Below are positions 1 through 7,532 of a DNA stretch of 10,703 nucleotides, piece by piece (the stretch's first letter is position 1; every line of letters starts with the position of its first letter). Under the pieces are notes generated by a model. The model did no database searches, was not told the DNA's origin, and worked only from the letters and a program-made list of their open reading frames with translations. The DNA is from Rickettsia typhi. GTDB lineage: Bacteria > Pseudomonadota > Alphaproteobacteria > Rickettsiales > Deianiraeaceae. The DNA lies in the NCBI GenBank assembly GCA_945878495.1, contig CAMCTP010000031.1, positions 1-10,703 of the forward strand, read 5' to 3'. The position numbers and the translations under genes are program-made.

Positions 1-456
1 GAAGATATGAGCGATGAATTTGACATCAAAGATTCAAGCAATTTTATGCTAAACAATGATTTTGTAGAAAGATTTAAAGAAAATACAAATATAGATTTAG
101 CAGACAAAGGTTGTACGCTAAGTCCATCTGAATCTACCATGGATATGGTGGTAAAATTTTTAGAATCAAAAACGGTTGAAAAATTAAATTCCGATATTAT
201 CAAACATGGTGGTGAAACAATATCATCTGTGGTAAAAAATATTATGCTTTCGACTCTTGATGAAGCTTGGAAGGCTCATCTTTCATTTGTTTCATCAATC
301 AGAGAAGGTATCCACCTAAGATCTTATGGGCAAAAAGATCCGCTTAACGAGTATAAAATGGAATCATACAAAAACTATGATGTATCGATAAAAATGATAA
401 ATGCTATAACATTGAAGAAAATTCTAGCTTTTGAGATTAACGAATATAGTGAGTAA
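1..456 (+). CDS. secA: Protein translocase ATPase SecA, C-terminal part (5' end outside window)
   Basis: SecA is the ATPase motor that drives preproteins through SecYEG at the inner membrane. Only the last ~151 codons are here. The frame is open to base 1 (GAA GAT precede the first ATG at 7), so that ATG is internal and the gene starts upstream. The diagnostic stretch is the helical scaffold/wing region: STLDEAWKAHL (about residues 82-92 from the ATG), then a segment with REGIHLRSYGQKDPLNEYK, which matches the family's LRQGI-LRGYGQRDP-NEYK signature. The protein stops about 30 residues after that signature. The usual C-terminal linker and the CxCxSGKK-type zinc motif, which contacts SecB and ribosomes, are absent. 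lysC starts 2 nt after the stop, so the tail is not hidden downstream in another frame. Identification is secure; the tail loss is seen directly. Confidence 0.95.
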   Translation, partial: EDMSDEFDIKDSSNFMLNNDFVERFKENTNIDLADKGCTLSPSESTMDMVVKFLESKTVEKLNSDIIKHGGETISSVVKNIMLSTLDEAWKAHLSFVSSIREGIHLRSYGQKDPLNEYKMESYKNYDVSIKMINAITLKKILAFEINEYSE

Positions 457-458
457 TT

Positions 459-1685
459 ATGTCAATTATTGTGCAAAAATTTGGCGGAAGTTCTGTTGCG
501 AATGTTGAGTGCATACAGAATGTCGCAAAAATAATTAAGGCTGAATTTCAAAAAGGCAACAAGGTTATTGCGGTTGTATCGGCGATGTTTGGTACAACGG
601 ATAACTTGATATCATTGTGTGATTCTATCCACAAAGCAAGTGATAAAATGTCGGCAAGCGAGTATGATGCGGTGATTTCGAGTGGAGAGCAAATATCAGC
701 AGGCTTGGTTGCAATGGCATTAATAAATAATGGAATAAAAGCAGTATCAATGAATGGCTGGCAAATTGGGTTGAAGACTGATGATTCATATTCTAAAGCG
801 AGAATTTTAGGTTTGGATAATAAGGAGGAAATTTTACAAAAATTGAATAATGGTTTTGTCGTGGTTGTTCCTGGTTTTCAGGGGATATCTTCTGAACAAA
901 GAACGACAACTCTTGGAAGAGGTGGCTCGGACGCATCTGCAATAGCAATTGCTATATCAATTGGCGCAGAGAGATGCGATATATACAAGGATGTAAAAGG
1001 AGTATATACCACAGATCCAAGAATTTGTGAAAATGCAAGAAAAATTGATCATTTATCACACGAGGAAATGCTGGAAATGTCGTCAACCGGATCAAAAGTT
1101 CTGCAAACAAGGGCGGTTGAAATGGCAATGAGGCATAATTTTCCGATTAATGTTCGCTCTACATTTGATTTATCAGATTTAGGAACGATAATTTCGGGTG
1201 AAAAAGTTAAAAAAAATGATATAATATCTGGAATATCTCATACAGCAAAAGAGTTATTATTCTCAATTAATAGAATCTCTAATTTTAAGGACTTTTTTTC
1301 GATTCTACTAGAATCTCTAATACTGCACAATATAGAGATTGATATTTTGGTCACAAATGAGTATCAAGATGGTGATAAATCTTTTGGTGATATATCATTT
1401 TCCTTGTTGCTAACTGATTTACATAGACTGAAAATTGTCATTGATTCAATGAAAAAATTATTCTCTTTTGAGACAAAAATAAATGATGATGTTGTAAAAA
1501 TATCAATTGTTGGCAGCGAGATAAATGAGTACAGCGGTATTGCTGGAAGACTTTTTAAAGCACTCGGCAAGTACAATGTTCCGGTTTTATCAATTGGGTC
1601 TTCACCGATTAAAATTTCCACAATAATACCTGCTCATTTTTCAGAATTTGCAATTAAAACGATTCATGATGAATTTTTTAAATAA
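459..1685 (+). CDS. lysC: Aspartate kinase LysC
   Basis: Phosphorylates aspartate with ATP, the first step to diaminopimelate/lysine and the threonine/methionine branch; in a reduced genome the likely use is peptidoglycan diaminopimelate. It has 408 residues, close to the usual alphaproteobacterial length. The kinase domain spans about 1-250: KFGGSSV (7-13), SSGEQ (74-78), GRGGSDAS (153-160), and a nucleotide-binding segment with YKDVKGVYTTDPRI (176-189). The regulatory part has two ACT repeats, about 262-335 and 345-408. The first looks degenerate: the usual turn with a conserved glycine is replaced around NRISNFKD (271-278). In the second, the usual SEIKIS loop reads SSPIKIS (381-387). ATG is 2 nt after the secA stop, with only a weak AGTGAG upstream, so translational coupling is likely. 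A second ACT pair is encoded immediately downstream. Confidence 0.96.
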   Translation: MSIIVQKFGGSSVANVECIQNVAKIIKAEFQKGNKVIAVVSAMFGTTDNLISLCDSIHKASDKMSASEYDAVISSGEQISAGLVAMALINNGIKAVSMNGWQIGLKTDDSYSKARILGLDNKEEILQKLNNGFVVVVPGFQGISSEQRTTTLGRGGSDASAIAIAISIGAERCDIYKDVKGVYTTDPRICENARKIDHLSHEEMLEMSSTGSKVLQTRAVEMAMRHNFPINVRSTFDLSDLGTIISGEKVKKNDIISGISHTAKELLFSINRISNFKDFFSILLESLILHNIEIDILVTNEYQDGDKSFGDISFSLLLTDLHRLKIVIDSMKKLFSFETKINDDVVKISIVGSEINEYSGIAGRLFKALGKYNVPVLSIGSSPIKISTIIPAHFSEFAIKTIHDEFFK

Positions 1686-1687
1686 CC

Positions 1688-2122
1688 ATGGAAAGCCAAA
1701 AAATTAACAATATAGAGGTACGCAAAAAACAGTCTCGAATATCGATAGTTGGAGGAGATATATCGGATATTTTTGATCGTATTGGTGATTTAAATATTGA
1801 CATTATCTCAAAAAATAATACAGAAGGCTCAAATATTATTGTATTGAGTTGCAATAATGATGTTGCAAATATGATAATTGAGGCTGTAGCTGGAGATTTT
1901 TCATGTACGAAAATTGATAATCTAACAAAAATATCAATTACAGGAATAGGGATAAAAAATAATACCAAGATTTTTTACGGAATTCTATCTGCTTTGAATG
2001 AAATAAATATAAAAATATTTACTCTAGAGACGTCCGAGGTAAAAATATCAGTATTGATAAATGAGAATGACCAAGATTTGGCGGTAAAAAAAATAGCCGA
2101 ACTTGATTTCTCTAAATTTTAG
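1688..2122 (+). CDS. Free-standing tandem-ACT protein resembling the LysC regulatory region
   Basis: A 144-residue protein with no kinase domain. It lines up with the C-terminal regulatory half of aspartate kinases. A first, short ACT-like repeat lies at about 17-75 (starts RISIVGGDI). A second at about 80-144 starts KISITGIGI and contains SEVKISVLI (116-124), the canonical ligand-loop motif. The second repeat aligns without large gaps to LysC residues 346-408, sharing KISI, the KIS of the loop, and the terminal A-K-I and F positions. ATG is 2 nt after the lysC stop in a different frame, so it is not a readthrough tail. By analogy with the beta subunit of Bacillus and Corynebacterium aspartokinases, made from an internal lysC start, it may partner LysC; that is inference. 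A decaying duplication is the alternative. Its 3' end overlaps convergent pth by 11 nt. Confidence 0.8.
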   Translation: MESQKINNIEVRKKQSRISIVGGDISDIFDRIGDLNIDIISKNNTEGSNIIVLSCNNDVANMIIEAVAGDFSCTKIDNLTKISITGIGIKNNTKIFYGILSALNEINIKIFTLETSEVKISVLINENDQDLAVKKIAELDFSKF

Positions 2123-2654
2123 ATATATCACTAACGATAGAAATGACGCTATTTTCAATGGCATCGGATATTTGCTCAAGTTGTTTTAGCTCATAATTTG
2201 AGAATTTTGATAATACCCAATCTGATATTTCGTAGTTTATATTTTCCGGCCTCGAAACTCCAATTCTTACTCTGTGGTAGTTTTTGCCAATTGATGAATC
2301 GATCGATTTTAAGCCGTTATGTCCTGCATTTCCACCTCCTTGTTTTGTTTTAAATGAACCAAATTCTAGATCAATTTCATCGTGAACGATGATGACTTTT
2401 TCGGCTGGTATTTTGTAAAAATTGCAAATCGCTGATACGCTTTTTCCGGATAAATTCATATAGGTTGTTGGTTTGGCAAAAATTATTTTTGAAGAACAAA
2501 TTTCCCCCGTAACCACCATCGCATGATGTTTATTTGTGTAGGATTTTTCATTACAGTGCTTTGATGCAAGATAGTCAATCATCATAAAACCCGCATTATG
2601 TCTGGTTTTATCGTATTCATTTCCAATATTCCCAAGTCCGCAAATCAGTATCAT
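2112..2654 (-). CDS. pth: Peptidyl-tRNA hydrolase
   Basis: Cleaves the ester bond of peptidyl-tRNAs that fall off the ribosome, recycling tRNA in the cytoplasm. It is full length for the family at 180 residues. Visible signatures are GLGN (6-9) with N9, KTRHNAGF (16-23) with catalytic H19, PTTYMNLSG (62-70) with N67, HDEIDLEFG (91-99) with catalytic D92, and GGGNAGHNG (106-114) with N109/N113. All expected active-site positions are present. The start codon shares one base with the stop of the upstream SH3 gene (TAATG), and no Shine-Dalgarno is seen, so translation probably depends on coupling. The 3' end overlaps the tandem-ACT gene on the other strand by 11 nt. Confidence 0.97.
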   Translation of the reverse strand: MILICGLGNIGNEYDKTRHNAGFMMIDYLASKHCNEKSYTNKHHAMVVTGEICSSKIIFAKPTTYMNLSGKSVSAICNFYKIPAEKVIIVHDEIDLEFGSFKTKQGGGNAGHNGLKSIDSSIGKNYHRVRIGVSRPENINYEISDWVLSKFSNYELKQLEQISDAIENSVISIVSDISKI

Positions 2655-3142
2655 TATTTTACAACTTCATTTTGACCAACTCCCCACAGAGATGCTCTGC
2701 CTATCCATCCTGCTAGATTTTTTTCAGGGATTTTTATCCTGCAAAATGTAAGATTGCATTTTTCTAGAATTGCAATTTCTGATTTTTTAATCTCTCCAAC
2801 AGATGTTGAATTTTCCGATGGGAAGCGAGTAATTTGATGATTTGCTTTCATTATTATGGTTCTATATTTAGCATTTGAATTGACAAGATTTACCCTTAGC
2901 CATCCTATATTGTCCTGATAATCTTTGACCATGTACCAATTATCGATTCTATGTATTATTGATAATGGCATTTTGGTTTTATCGTAGGATCTGATAACTT
3001 TATATTCTTCTCCAGGTCCGTTTCTAATATTTACAATTTTTCCTTTCAACGAAACAAATTTTTTTAGTTCATCGTCGGATTTGGCATCGCAGGCTAATAA
3101 AAAAATAGAGATAATGATTGTTGGAATTACTTTAAATAGCAT
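2654..3142 (-). CDS. Bacterial SH3-domain lipoprotein
   Basis: A 162-residue envelope protein. The N-terminus is a lipoprotein signal: a hydrophobic stretch ending in the lipobox LLAC (15-18), with Asp at +2, which in enterobacteria keeps lipoproteins in the inner membrane. Two SH3-like repeats follow. The first (about 29-85) has NIRNGPGEEY (38-47) and DNWYMVKDY (67-75). The second (about 95-155) ends GWIGRASLWGV (145-155). This is the layout of an alphaproteobacterial SH3 family (SH3_4-type) found in small secreted or envelope proteins; a peptidoglycan-related role is usually assumed but not proven. Its start lies 11 nt inside the merR end and its stop overlaps the pth start, so it is translated within a coupled cluster. 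Domain and lipobox are seen; function is unknown. Confidence 0.85.
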   Translation of the reverse strand: MLFKVIPTIIISIFLLACDAKSDDELKKFVSLKGKIVNIRNGPGEEYKVIRSYDKTKMPLSIIHRIDNWYMVKDYQDNIGWLRVNLVNSNAKYRTIIMKANHQITRFPSENSTSVGEIKKSEIAILEKCNLTFCRIKIPEKNLAGWIGRASLWGVGQNEVVK

Positions 3143-3542
3143 TGGTTTGCAATATGTTTTTTAGTGAATCTTTGAGTGTTAATATATTTTTCAGGATATT
3201 TTTCTTAAGTTTTTTGTTGTACTCTATTTCAAAATCAGATCTATTTTTAATTATTTCCGAGTCAGTTTTTGATATTTTTTCGTTTTGTGGAGTGGATTTT
3301 CTTATTTGCTTTTCTTTGATTGAATCATTCTCCACGAGTTTTAAAATTCCGCTTATTTTGATACCTTTGTCGTACATCATATTTTTAATTTTCATGAATT
3401 CTGATATGCAGAATGAGTCGTAGTATCTCGTTGTACCTTTGTCGTGTTTTGATGCTATATGTGGAAAGTTTTTTTCCCAAAATCTTATGGTGTGGGTTTT
3501 TACACCAACTAATTTTGCAACTTGTCCTATTTTAAACAGCAT
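3132..3542 (-). CDS. MerR-family transcriptional regulator
   Basis: A 136-residue DNA-binding protein. Residues 4-70 form a MerR winged helix-turn-helix: FKIGQVAKLVGVKTHTIRFW (3-22), FPHI, the wing with TTRYYD (37-42), and MMYDKGIKISGI in the second helical pair. It most resembles the alphaproteobacterial MerR subfamily often found beside ihfA; that neighbour is not present here. Beyond about residue 75 there is only a highly charged, Lys/Glu-rich, probably coiled-coil tail, with no conserved cysteine set for metal sensing, so the signal is unknown. Its end overlaps the SH3 lipoprotein start by 11 nt, making that gene and pth candidates for shared transcription. A 46-nt gap separates it from the carboxypeptidase gene. 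Confidence 0.88.
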   Translation of the reverse strand: MLFKIGQVAKLVGVKTHTIRFWEKNFPHIASKHDKGTTRYYDSFCISEFMKIKNMMYDKGIKISGILKLVENDSIKEKQIRKSTPQNEKISKTDSEIIKNRSDFEIEYNKKLKKNILKNILTLKDSLKNILQTNAI

Positions 3543-3578
3543 GATAACAAAGAATCCATATATGATATTTGTATTTTG

Positions 3579-3584
3579 ATTATA
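3579..3584 (-). promoter_or_regulatory. Candidate -10 element before merR
   Basis: On the minus strand a perfect TATAAT lies 36 nt before the merR ATG, in the only real gap of this gene cluster. No convincing -35 box is found at 16-18 nt upstream. The element sits inside a short inverted repeat (TTGATT, 5-nt loop, AATCAA; 3576-3592) that overlaps the stop codon of the upstream carboxypeptidase gene. This could be an internal promoter, possibly autoregulated as is common for MerR proteins. In such AT-rich DNA a chance match is quite possible. Confidence 0.3.
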
Positions 3585-3588
3585 AAAA

Positions 3589-4593
3589 TCAAGTATTTTT
3601 TACGCTGGGATAGAAGTAAGAGTCAAGCATTTTTGCCTGATCTGTGAATTGCTTTGCTATGGAATTATTCACAATGGAATATAATTGCTGGAATTTACTG
3701 TTATAAAATAATACACCAAAATTCAGCTTTAGAACATTAAGAGCTAGGCTATTTTGCTCTGCAATATCCTCACGTGTTGTGTAAAAATCTTGGTCAGATT
3801 CTGTAGTTTTTGCTGTTGCATAATTTAAGTTTGATGCAAATGTTGTATCTCTGTCTTGTGGGTTGTTGAATCCTATTGCTGCTGATATAATTTCATGATT
3901 TCCGCAGCTTAAATACCCAACTATATTATATCCAGAAGCCGAAGTGAAGCCTGTTTTATGAGCTTTAATACATTTATAGTTTCTGGCAATTTGATTTCTT
4001 GATGTGTATTTTTGATAATTTAAGATAAAATTATTTGAATTTATCATACCTAGATATCCGGCGTGATTTTTTACAAAATTTTCCATTAGCTTTACTATAT
4101 CCATGGCATTTGAATATTGATCTGAATTATGAAGTCCTGTTGGATTTGCGAAATGTGTATTTTGAAGACCAAGGTCTCCGGCTTTTTTATTCATAATTTC
4201 AATGAATGAATCAATATTTTCGCCTCCTACATGATATCCAAGAGTATAGGCGGCATCATTCGCTGAAATTCCTGACGCAAGCATAATCAAATCTTTTATT
4301 GCGATATATTGTCCAGCTTTAAGATTTGCATTTGTCTTTGGTTGATTTGCGGCTTCAGTTGGAACTATGACTTTATCATATAACGAAAATTGACCACTTT
4401 TAATGGCATCTATCACCAAATAGATTGTCATAATTTTTGTCAATGATGCTGGATATATTTTTGCAAGTTCATTTTTTGAGCTTATAATTTCTTGAGATTT
4501 TAAATTGTAGGAAATATAAGATGATGAGTACGCATTTGTTTTGAGAAATAGAATTGTTAGTATTAGCGTTGTAGCATTTGCAAGATACTTCAT
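3589..4593 (-). CDS. D-alanyl-D-alanine carboxypeptidase (low-molecular-weight PBP, S11 family)
   Basis: Removes the terminal D-alanine from peptidoglycan stem peptides in the periplasm. It has 334 residues with an N-terminal signal peptide (about 1-21, probable cleavage after TNA). The three penicillin-binding motifs are in order: SLTK (50-53, nucleophile Ser50), SAN (110-112) and KTG (213-215), followed by SASGYNIVG. After the catalytic domain about 120 residues remain. They do not resemble the usual PBP5 C-terminal beta domain, and no membrane-anchoring amphipathic helix is obvious, so the enzyme may be soluble in the periplasm. Its ATG overlaps the der stop in ATGA, so it is probably co-transcribed and coupled with der. 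Presence of this enzyme, with LysC, suggests that the cell makes peptidoglycan. Confidence 0.93.
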   Translation of the reverse strand: MKYLANATTLILTILFLKTNAYSSSYISYNLKSQEIISSKNELAKIYPASLTKIMTIYLVIDAIKSGQFSLYDKVIVPTEAANQPKTNANLKAGQYIAIKDLIMLASGISANDAAYTLGYHVGGENIDSFIEIMNKKAGDLGLQNTHFANPTGLHNSDQYSNAMDIVKLMENFVKNHAGYLGMINSNNFILNYQKYTSRNQIARNYKCIKAHKTGFTSASGYNIVGYLSCGNHEIISAAIGFNNPQDRDTTFASNLNYATAKTTESDQDFYTTREDIAEQNSLALNVLKLNFGVLFYNSKFQQLYSIVNNSIAKQFTDQAKMLDSYFYPSVKNT

Positions 4594-6056
4594 ATTTTTT
4601 TACGATTTTTTTGACTCTTGCTAAGTACTCTTTTAAACCTTTCGCTTGTTTCGGTTTTATTTCCCGTGAACTGTTTTGCTTTGTGTGCAAAGGGATTTTC
4701 TGATTTTTTAAGCGTAAATCTTATTGGCACGCCATAGATATGGAATTTTTTTCTGACTTCGTTTTCAATAAAATTTTGATAATCTTGATTAACGCCTTCG
4801 ATTGAGTTGGTAAATATGCATATATGAGAAGGTCTGGTTGATACTTGGGTTGCATATTTAATTTTCACCTCATGACCTTTATATCTCGGCGGAGGATTGG
4901 ATTGTGTAAGTTCACGAATGAATGTATTTAATTTGTGAGTATTTATTCTTTTTGACCACATTTGATTCATTGCAATGCAGTCGTTTAGTATTTGATCGAT
5001 GTTTTCGTCAAATTTTCCAGAGATTGTAAAAAATGGCAGACCTTTTACTTTAGGGAAGGTTGACTCGATAAATTCCTCAAGGTGTTTGATGGCATTTTTT
5101 CGTTCTTTTTCTGTTAATAAATCCCATTTATTTAGAACGATAACCAAGCCCCTTCCTTCATTGATTGCGTATCTTGCAATTTTTAAATCTTGAACCCCAA
5201 AGGCATTTTGTGCATCCATGCAAAGAACTGCCACACTGGCAAAATCAATTGATGTAAATGCACTTTGAACTGCGAATTCCTCGATTTTATCATCAATATT
5301 TAGTCTTTTTCTAATTCCGGCGGTATCAACCAAATCTATGGTTTTTTCTTTATATAATATTTCGTAATGTATTGAATCTCTTGTCGTTCCGGCTGTTTCA
5401 TTAACAATTGATCGTGTTGATCCAACTAAATTATTGAAAATTGTTGATTTTCCGGCATTAGGTCTTCCAACTATTGCAATTGAGAGTCTGCTTAACTTGT
5501 CGATATATTCTTTACTTTCTTGATCCATTTTTATCGCCTCCGCTATATTGACTCCATATCTAGCCGTATACCTATCTTTTATCGTGTCGGATAAGTCAAA
5601 AAATCCTATTTTATGTTCAGCGGAAAATATAACAATATGTTTAAATCCAAGTCGATTTACCTCACCCTCAAGCTCTTCATCAATTCCAGCCTCACATTTA
5701 TTGCAAACCAGTATTACCTCTTTATTTAATTTTCTTAATTTTGCAGCAAAAGATATATCAAGCTGATTTAAAGATTGCCTTCCATCTATAACGAATAGTA
5801 TAATTTCAGCATCAGACATTGCCTCAATGCCTTGATCTATCATTGATGCCGATAGTTCATCCGTTTTTGTATTATCAAATCCGGCAGTATCTATAAGTTT
5901 TAATTTTAGCCCATGAAATTCGCATATGGTTTCTACTCTATCTCTCGTAACCCCCGGTGTATCCATTACTATTGACAGATTTTTACCTGCAACTTTATTG
6001 AAAATCGTTGATTTTCCAACATTCGGTCTGCCTGTAATTGCTATTTTAATATACAT
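4590..6056 (-). CDS. der: Ribosome assembly GTPase Der (EngA)
   Basis: A double-GTPase needed for 50S subunit maturation. The chosen ATG (6056) gives 488 residues beginning MYIKIAITGRPNVGKS. A possible extension to 6104 adds 16 residues before the universally N-terminal P-loop and runs over the candidate promoter, so it is rejected. The first G domain has GRPNVGKS (9-16), DTPGVTRDR (32-40), DTAG (56-59) and NKCE (119-122). The second has GRPNAGKS (197-204), a DTAGIRKR switch and the NKWD specificity motif. A KH-like domain closes the protein, ending in a basic Lys/Arg-rich tail. Length and domain order are normal for the family. It is the first gene of the minus-strand cluster and is divergent from lnt; its stop overlaps the carboxypeptidase start by 4 nt. 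Confidence 0.96.
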   Translation of the reverse strand: MYIKIAITGRPNVGKSTIFNKVAGKNLSIVMDTPGVTRDRVETICEFHGLKLKLIDTAGFDNTKTDELSASMIDQGIEAMSDAEIILFVIDGRQSLNQLDISFAAKLRKLNKEVILVCNKCEAGIDEELEGEVNRLGFKHIVIFSAEHKIGFFDLSDTIKDRYTARYGVNIAEAIKMDQESKEYIDKLSRLSIAIVGRPNAGKSTIFNNLVGSTRSIVNETAGTTRDSIHYEILYKEKTIDLVDTAGIRKRLNIDDKIEEFAVQSAFTSIDFASVAVLCMDAQNAFGVQDLKIARYAINEGRGLVIVLNKWDLLTEKERKNAIKHLEEFIESTFPKVKGLPFFTISGKFDENIDQILNDCIAMNQMWSKRINTHKLNTFIRELTQSNPPPRYKGHEVKIKYATQVSTRPSHICIFTNSIEGVNQDYQNFIENEVRKKFHIYGVPIRFTLKKSENPFAHKAKQFTGNKTETSERFKRVLSKSQKNRKKI

Positions 6057-6076
6057 ATTGTTTTCTACTATGCTAA

Positions 6077-6104
6077 TTAATAGAAAGATAATTTTTATTT
6101 GCAA
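6077..6104 (-). promoter_or_regulatory. Candidate sigma-70-type promoter for der
   Basis: On the minus strand, TTGCAA (6104-6099) and TATTAA (6082-6077) are separated by 16 nt, with the der ATG about 20 nt further on. It lies in the 93-nt divergent gap between der and lnt. For lnt on the plus strand only a possible -10 (TATAAC, 6116-6121) with a weak -35 (TTTATT, 6093-6098) is seen. The hexamers fit consensus reasonably, but AT-rich background makes false matches common. Confidence 0.4.
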
Positions 6105-6149
6105 TTAAATAAAAATATAACTTACTTGGTACAGAATATTAGCGAAATA

Positions 6150-7532
6150 ATGAAAAAAATAAACTACAAAAAGCTATTTTTTATTGGATGTTTATCGATC
6201 TTATCAAGTCCACCGATTAACTTTTTCCCGATTTTATTCTTCATAATACCGTATTTTTTTACCGCTGTAAATAATGCAAAATCATCAAAAGATGTGGCAA
6301 AAATTACATTTGTTTTTGGATTTGGGTACTATCTTGGCTTGGTTCATTGGATATCAATTTCAATGCTTTCGGATATAAAATACGCTATATTGTTGCCAGT
6401 TTCTTTAACGGTAAATCAGGCTTATTTCTCGGGATTTCTTGTTTTTACAATGTATATTTATAGTAAAATTAAGCCAAAAATTCAGCATGAATTAATGCAA
6501 ATTTTATGCTTTGCGATCATGTGGATTATTCATGAAAAGCTGAGATCGGGATTATTTTTCAAATTCCCATGGTGGACAATTGGCATGAGTGTTTCAAGCA
6601 TTTTAGAATGGGTTCAACCGCTATCGATAATAGGCGTTGGGATATTCGGTTTTTCTATATTGTTATTGTACTTATCGCCAATTGTCGCATTGTCGAAAGT
6701 TCCAAAATTTGACAAGGTTTTTGCATTATTTTTAATTTTTGCCGCAAATGTATCTTTTTTGACTTATGGTCATTTTAGGTTAAAAAATCCATCAGAAGTT
6801 GACGATTTAAGCTTCAATATTATCGCAGTACAAACGAATTTTACTCAATATCAAAAAAGAGAAGATGCAGTTCGATCTATGGATGTGCATTATAATTTAA
6901 CGAAATCTGCCATTGAATCTGTAAAAAACAATAAGCCGAATTTGGTTGTTTGGGCAGAAACATCAGTTCCTTATGCGATTGACAGCAAGGATGATTTTAA
7001 AAATGATGATTATTTCAAGGGAATTAGAGAGCTTCTTGGAAAGAATGATATAATGATATTTGGTGGAACGTCAATCTCTGGAGATGACTATATGAATTCA
7101 GCATTTATGATTGATAAGTCGGGTTTGAAAAAAAAATATGATAAGGTAAATCTTGTGCCTTTTGGAGAATACACGCCGATTATTCCTTTTAAACTCGACT
7201 ATCTTCCATCGATGAAGGCTGGAAAAGATCGTCAATCTTGGCAATTGTTCGACAAGACATTTGTTCCACTGATTTGTTATGAGGTTTTGTTTGATGGAAA
7301 TGTAAAAAAAATGCACCCGGATTTTATCGTAAATATTAGTAATGACGGTTGGTTTGGAAAAAGCATAGGACCTCATCAGCACATGATGCACGCAAGGATT
7401 TCAGCAATTAAAAATCACGCAAATGTTATAAGAGTTGCTAATACTGGAAGCTCTGCCTTGATCGATAAATATGGAAGAATCGTTGGAGATGTACCTAGGT
7501 ACAAAGAAGGATTTGGCATTATAACAATATAA
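6150..7532 (+). CDS. lnt: Apolipoprotein N-acyltransferase Lnt, C-terminally short
   Basis: Adds the third acyl chain to the N-terminal cysteine of lipoproteins in the inner membrane. The ATG at 6150 gives 460 residues and puts the first membrane segment directly after a short basic N-terminus; an in-frame ATG at 6099 would add 17 residues and cover the divergent promoter region. The N-terminal half holds several hydrophobic membrane helices with the conserved FPWW segment. The C-terminal half is a nitrilase-like domain with the full triad: E270 (VVWAETSVP), K332 (DKVNLVPFGEY) and C376 (LICYE), plus a NISNDGWFGKSIGPHQH segment. The protein ends at GFGIITI, about 40 residues earlier than usual, so the normal last transmembrane helix is missing. 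Two lipoproteins in this window are potential substrates. Confidence 0.95.
   Translation: MKKINYKKLFFIGCLSILSSPPINFFPILFFIIPYFFTAVNNAKSSKDVAKITFVFGFGYYLGLVHWISISMLSDIKYAILLPVSLTVNQAYFSGFLVFTMYIYSKIKPKIQHELMQILCFAIMWIIHEKLRSGLFFKFPWWTIGMSVSSILEWVQPLSIIGVGIFGFSILLLYLSPIVALSKVPKFDKVFALFLIFAANVSFLTYGHFRLKNPSEVDDLSFNIIAVQTNFTQYQKREDAVRSMDVHYNLTKSAIESVKNNKPNLVVWAETSVPYAIDSKDDFKNDDYFKGIRELLGKNDIMIFGGTSISGDDYMNSAFMIDKSGLKKKYDKVNLVPFGEYTPIIPFKLDYLPSMKAGKDRQSWQLFDKTFVPLICYEVLFDGNVKKMHPDFIVNISNDGWFGKSIGPHQHMMHARISAIKNHANVIRVANTGSSALIDKYGRIVGDVPRYKEGFGIITI

Noticed and set aside
1364..1968. Minus-strand open frames opposite lysC and the ACT gene
   Set aside because: They are antisense to well-supported genes, with no family resemblance and low-complexity hydrophobic content.
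3576..3600. Hairpin TTGATT/AATCAA followed by a T run on the plus strand
   Set aside because: It is terminator-like only for plus-strand transcription, where no gene ends; on the minus strand no T run follows. Possibly chance.
6057..6104. In-frame N-terminal extension of Der to an ATG at 6104
   Set aside because: Der begins within a few residues of its first P-loop; the extension also covers the best candidate promoter and overlaps the alternative lnt start.
6099..6149. Longer Lnt start at 6099
   Set aside because: The 17 added residues precede a good basic N-terminus before the first membrane helix, and would overlap promoter elements. It cannot be fully excluded.
7098..7391. Minus-strand open frame of 97 codons inside lnt
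   Set aside because: It lies opposite the catalytic domain of lnt and has no recognisable features.
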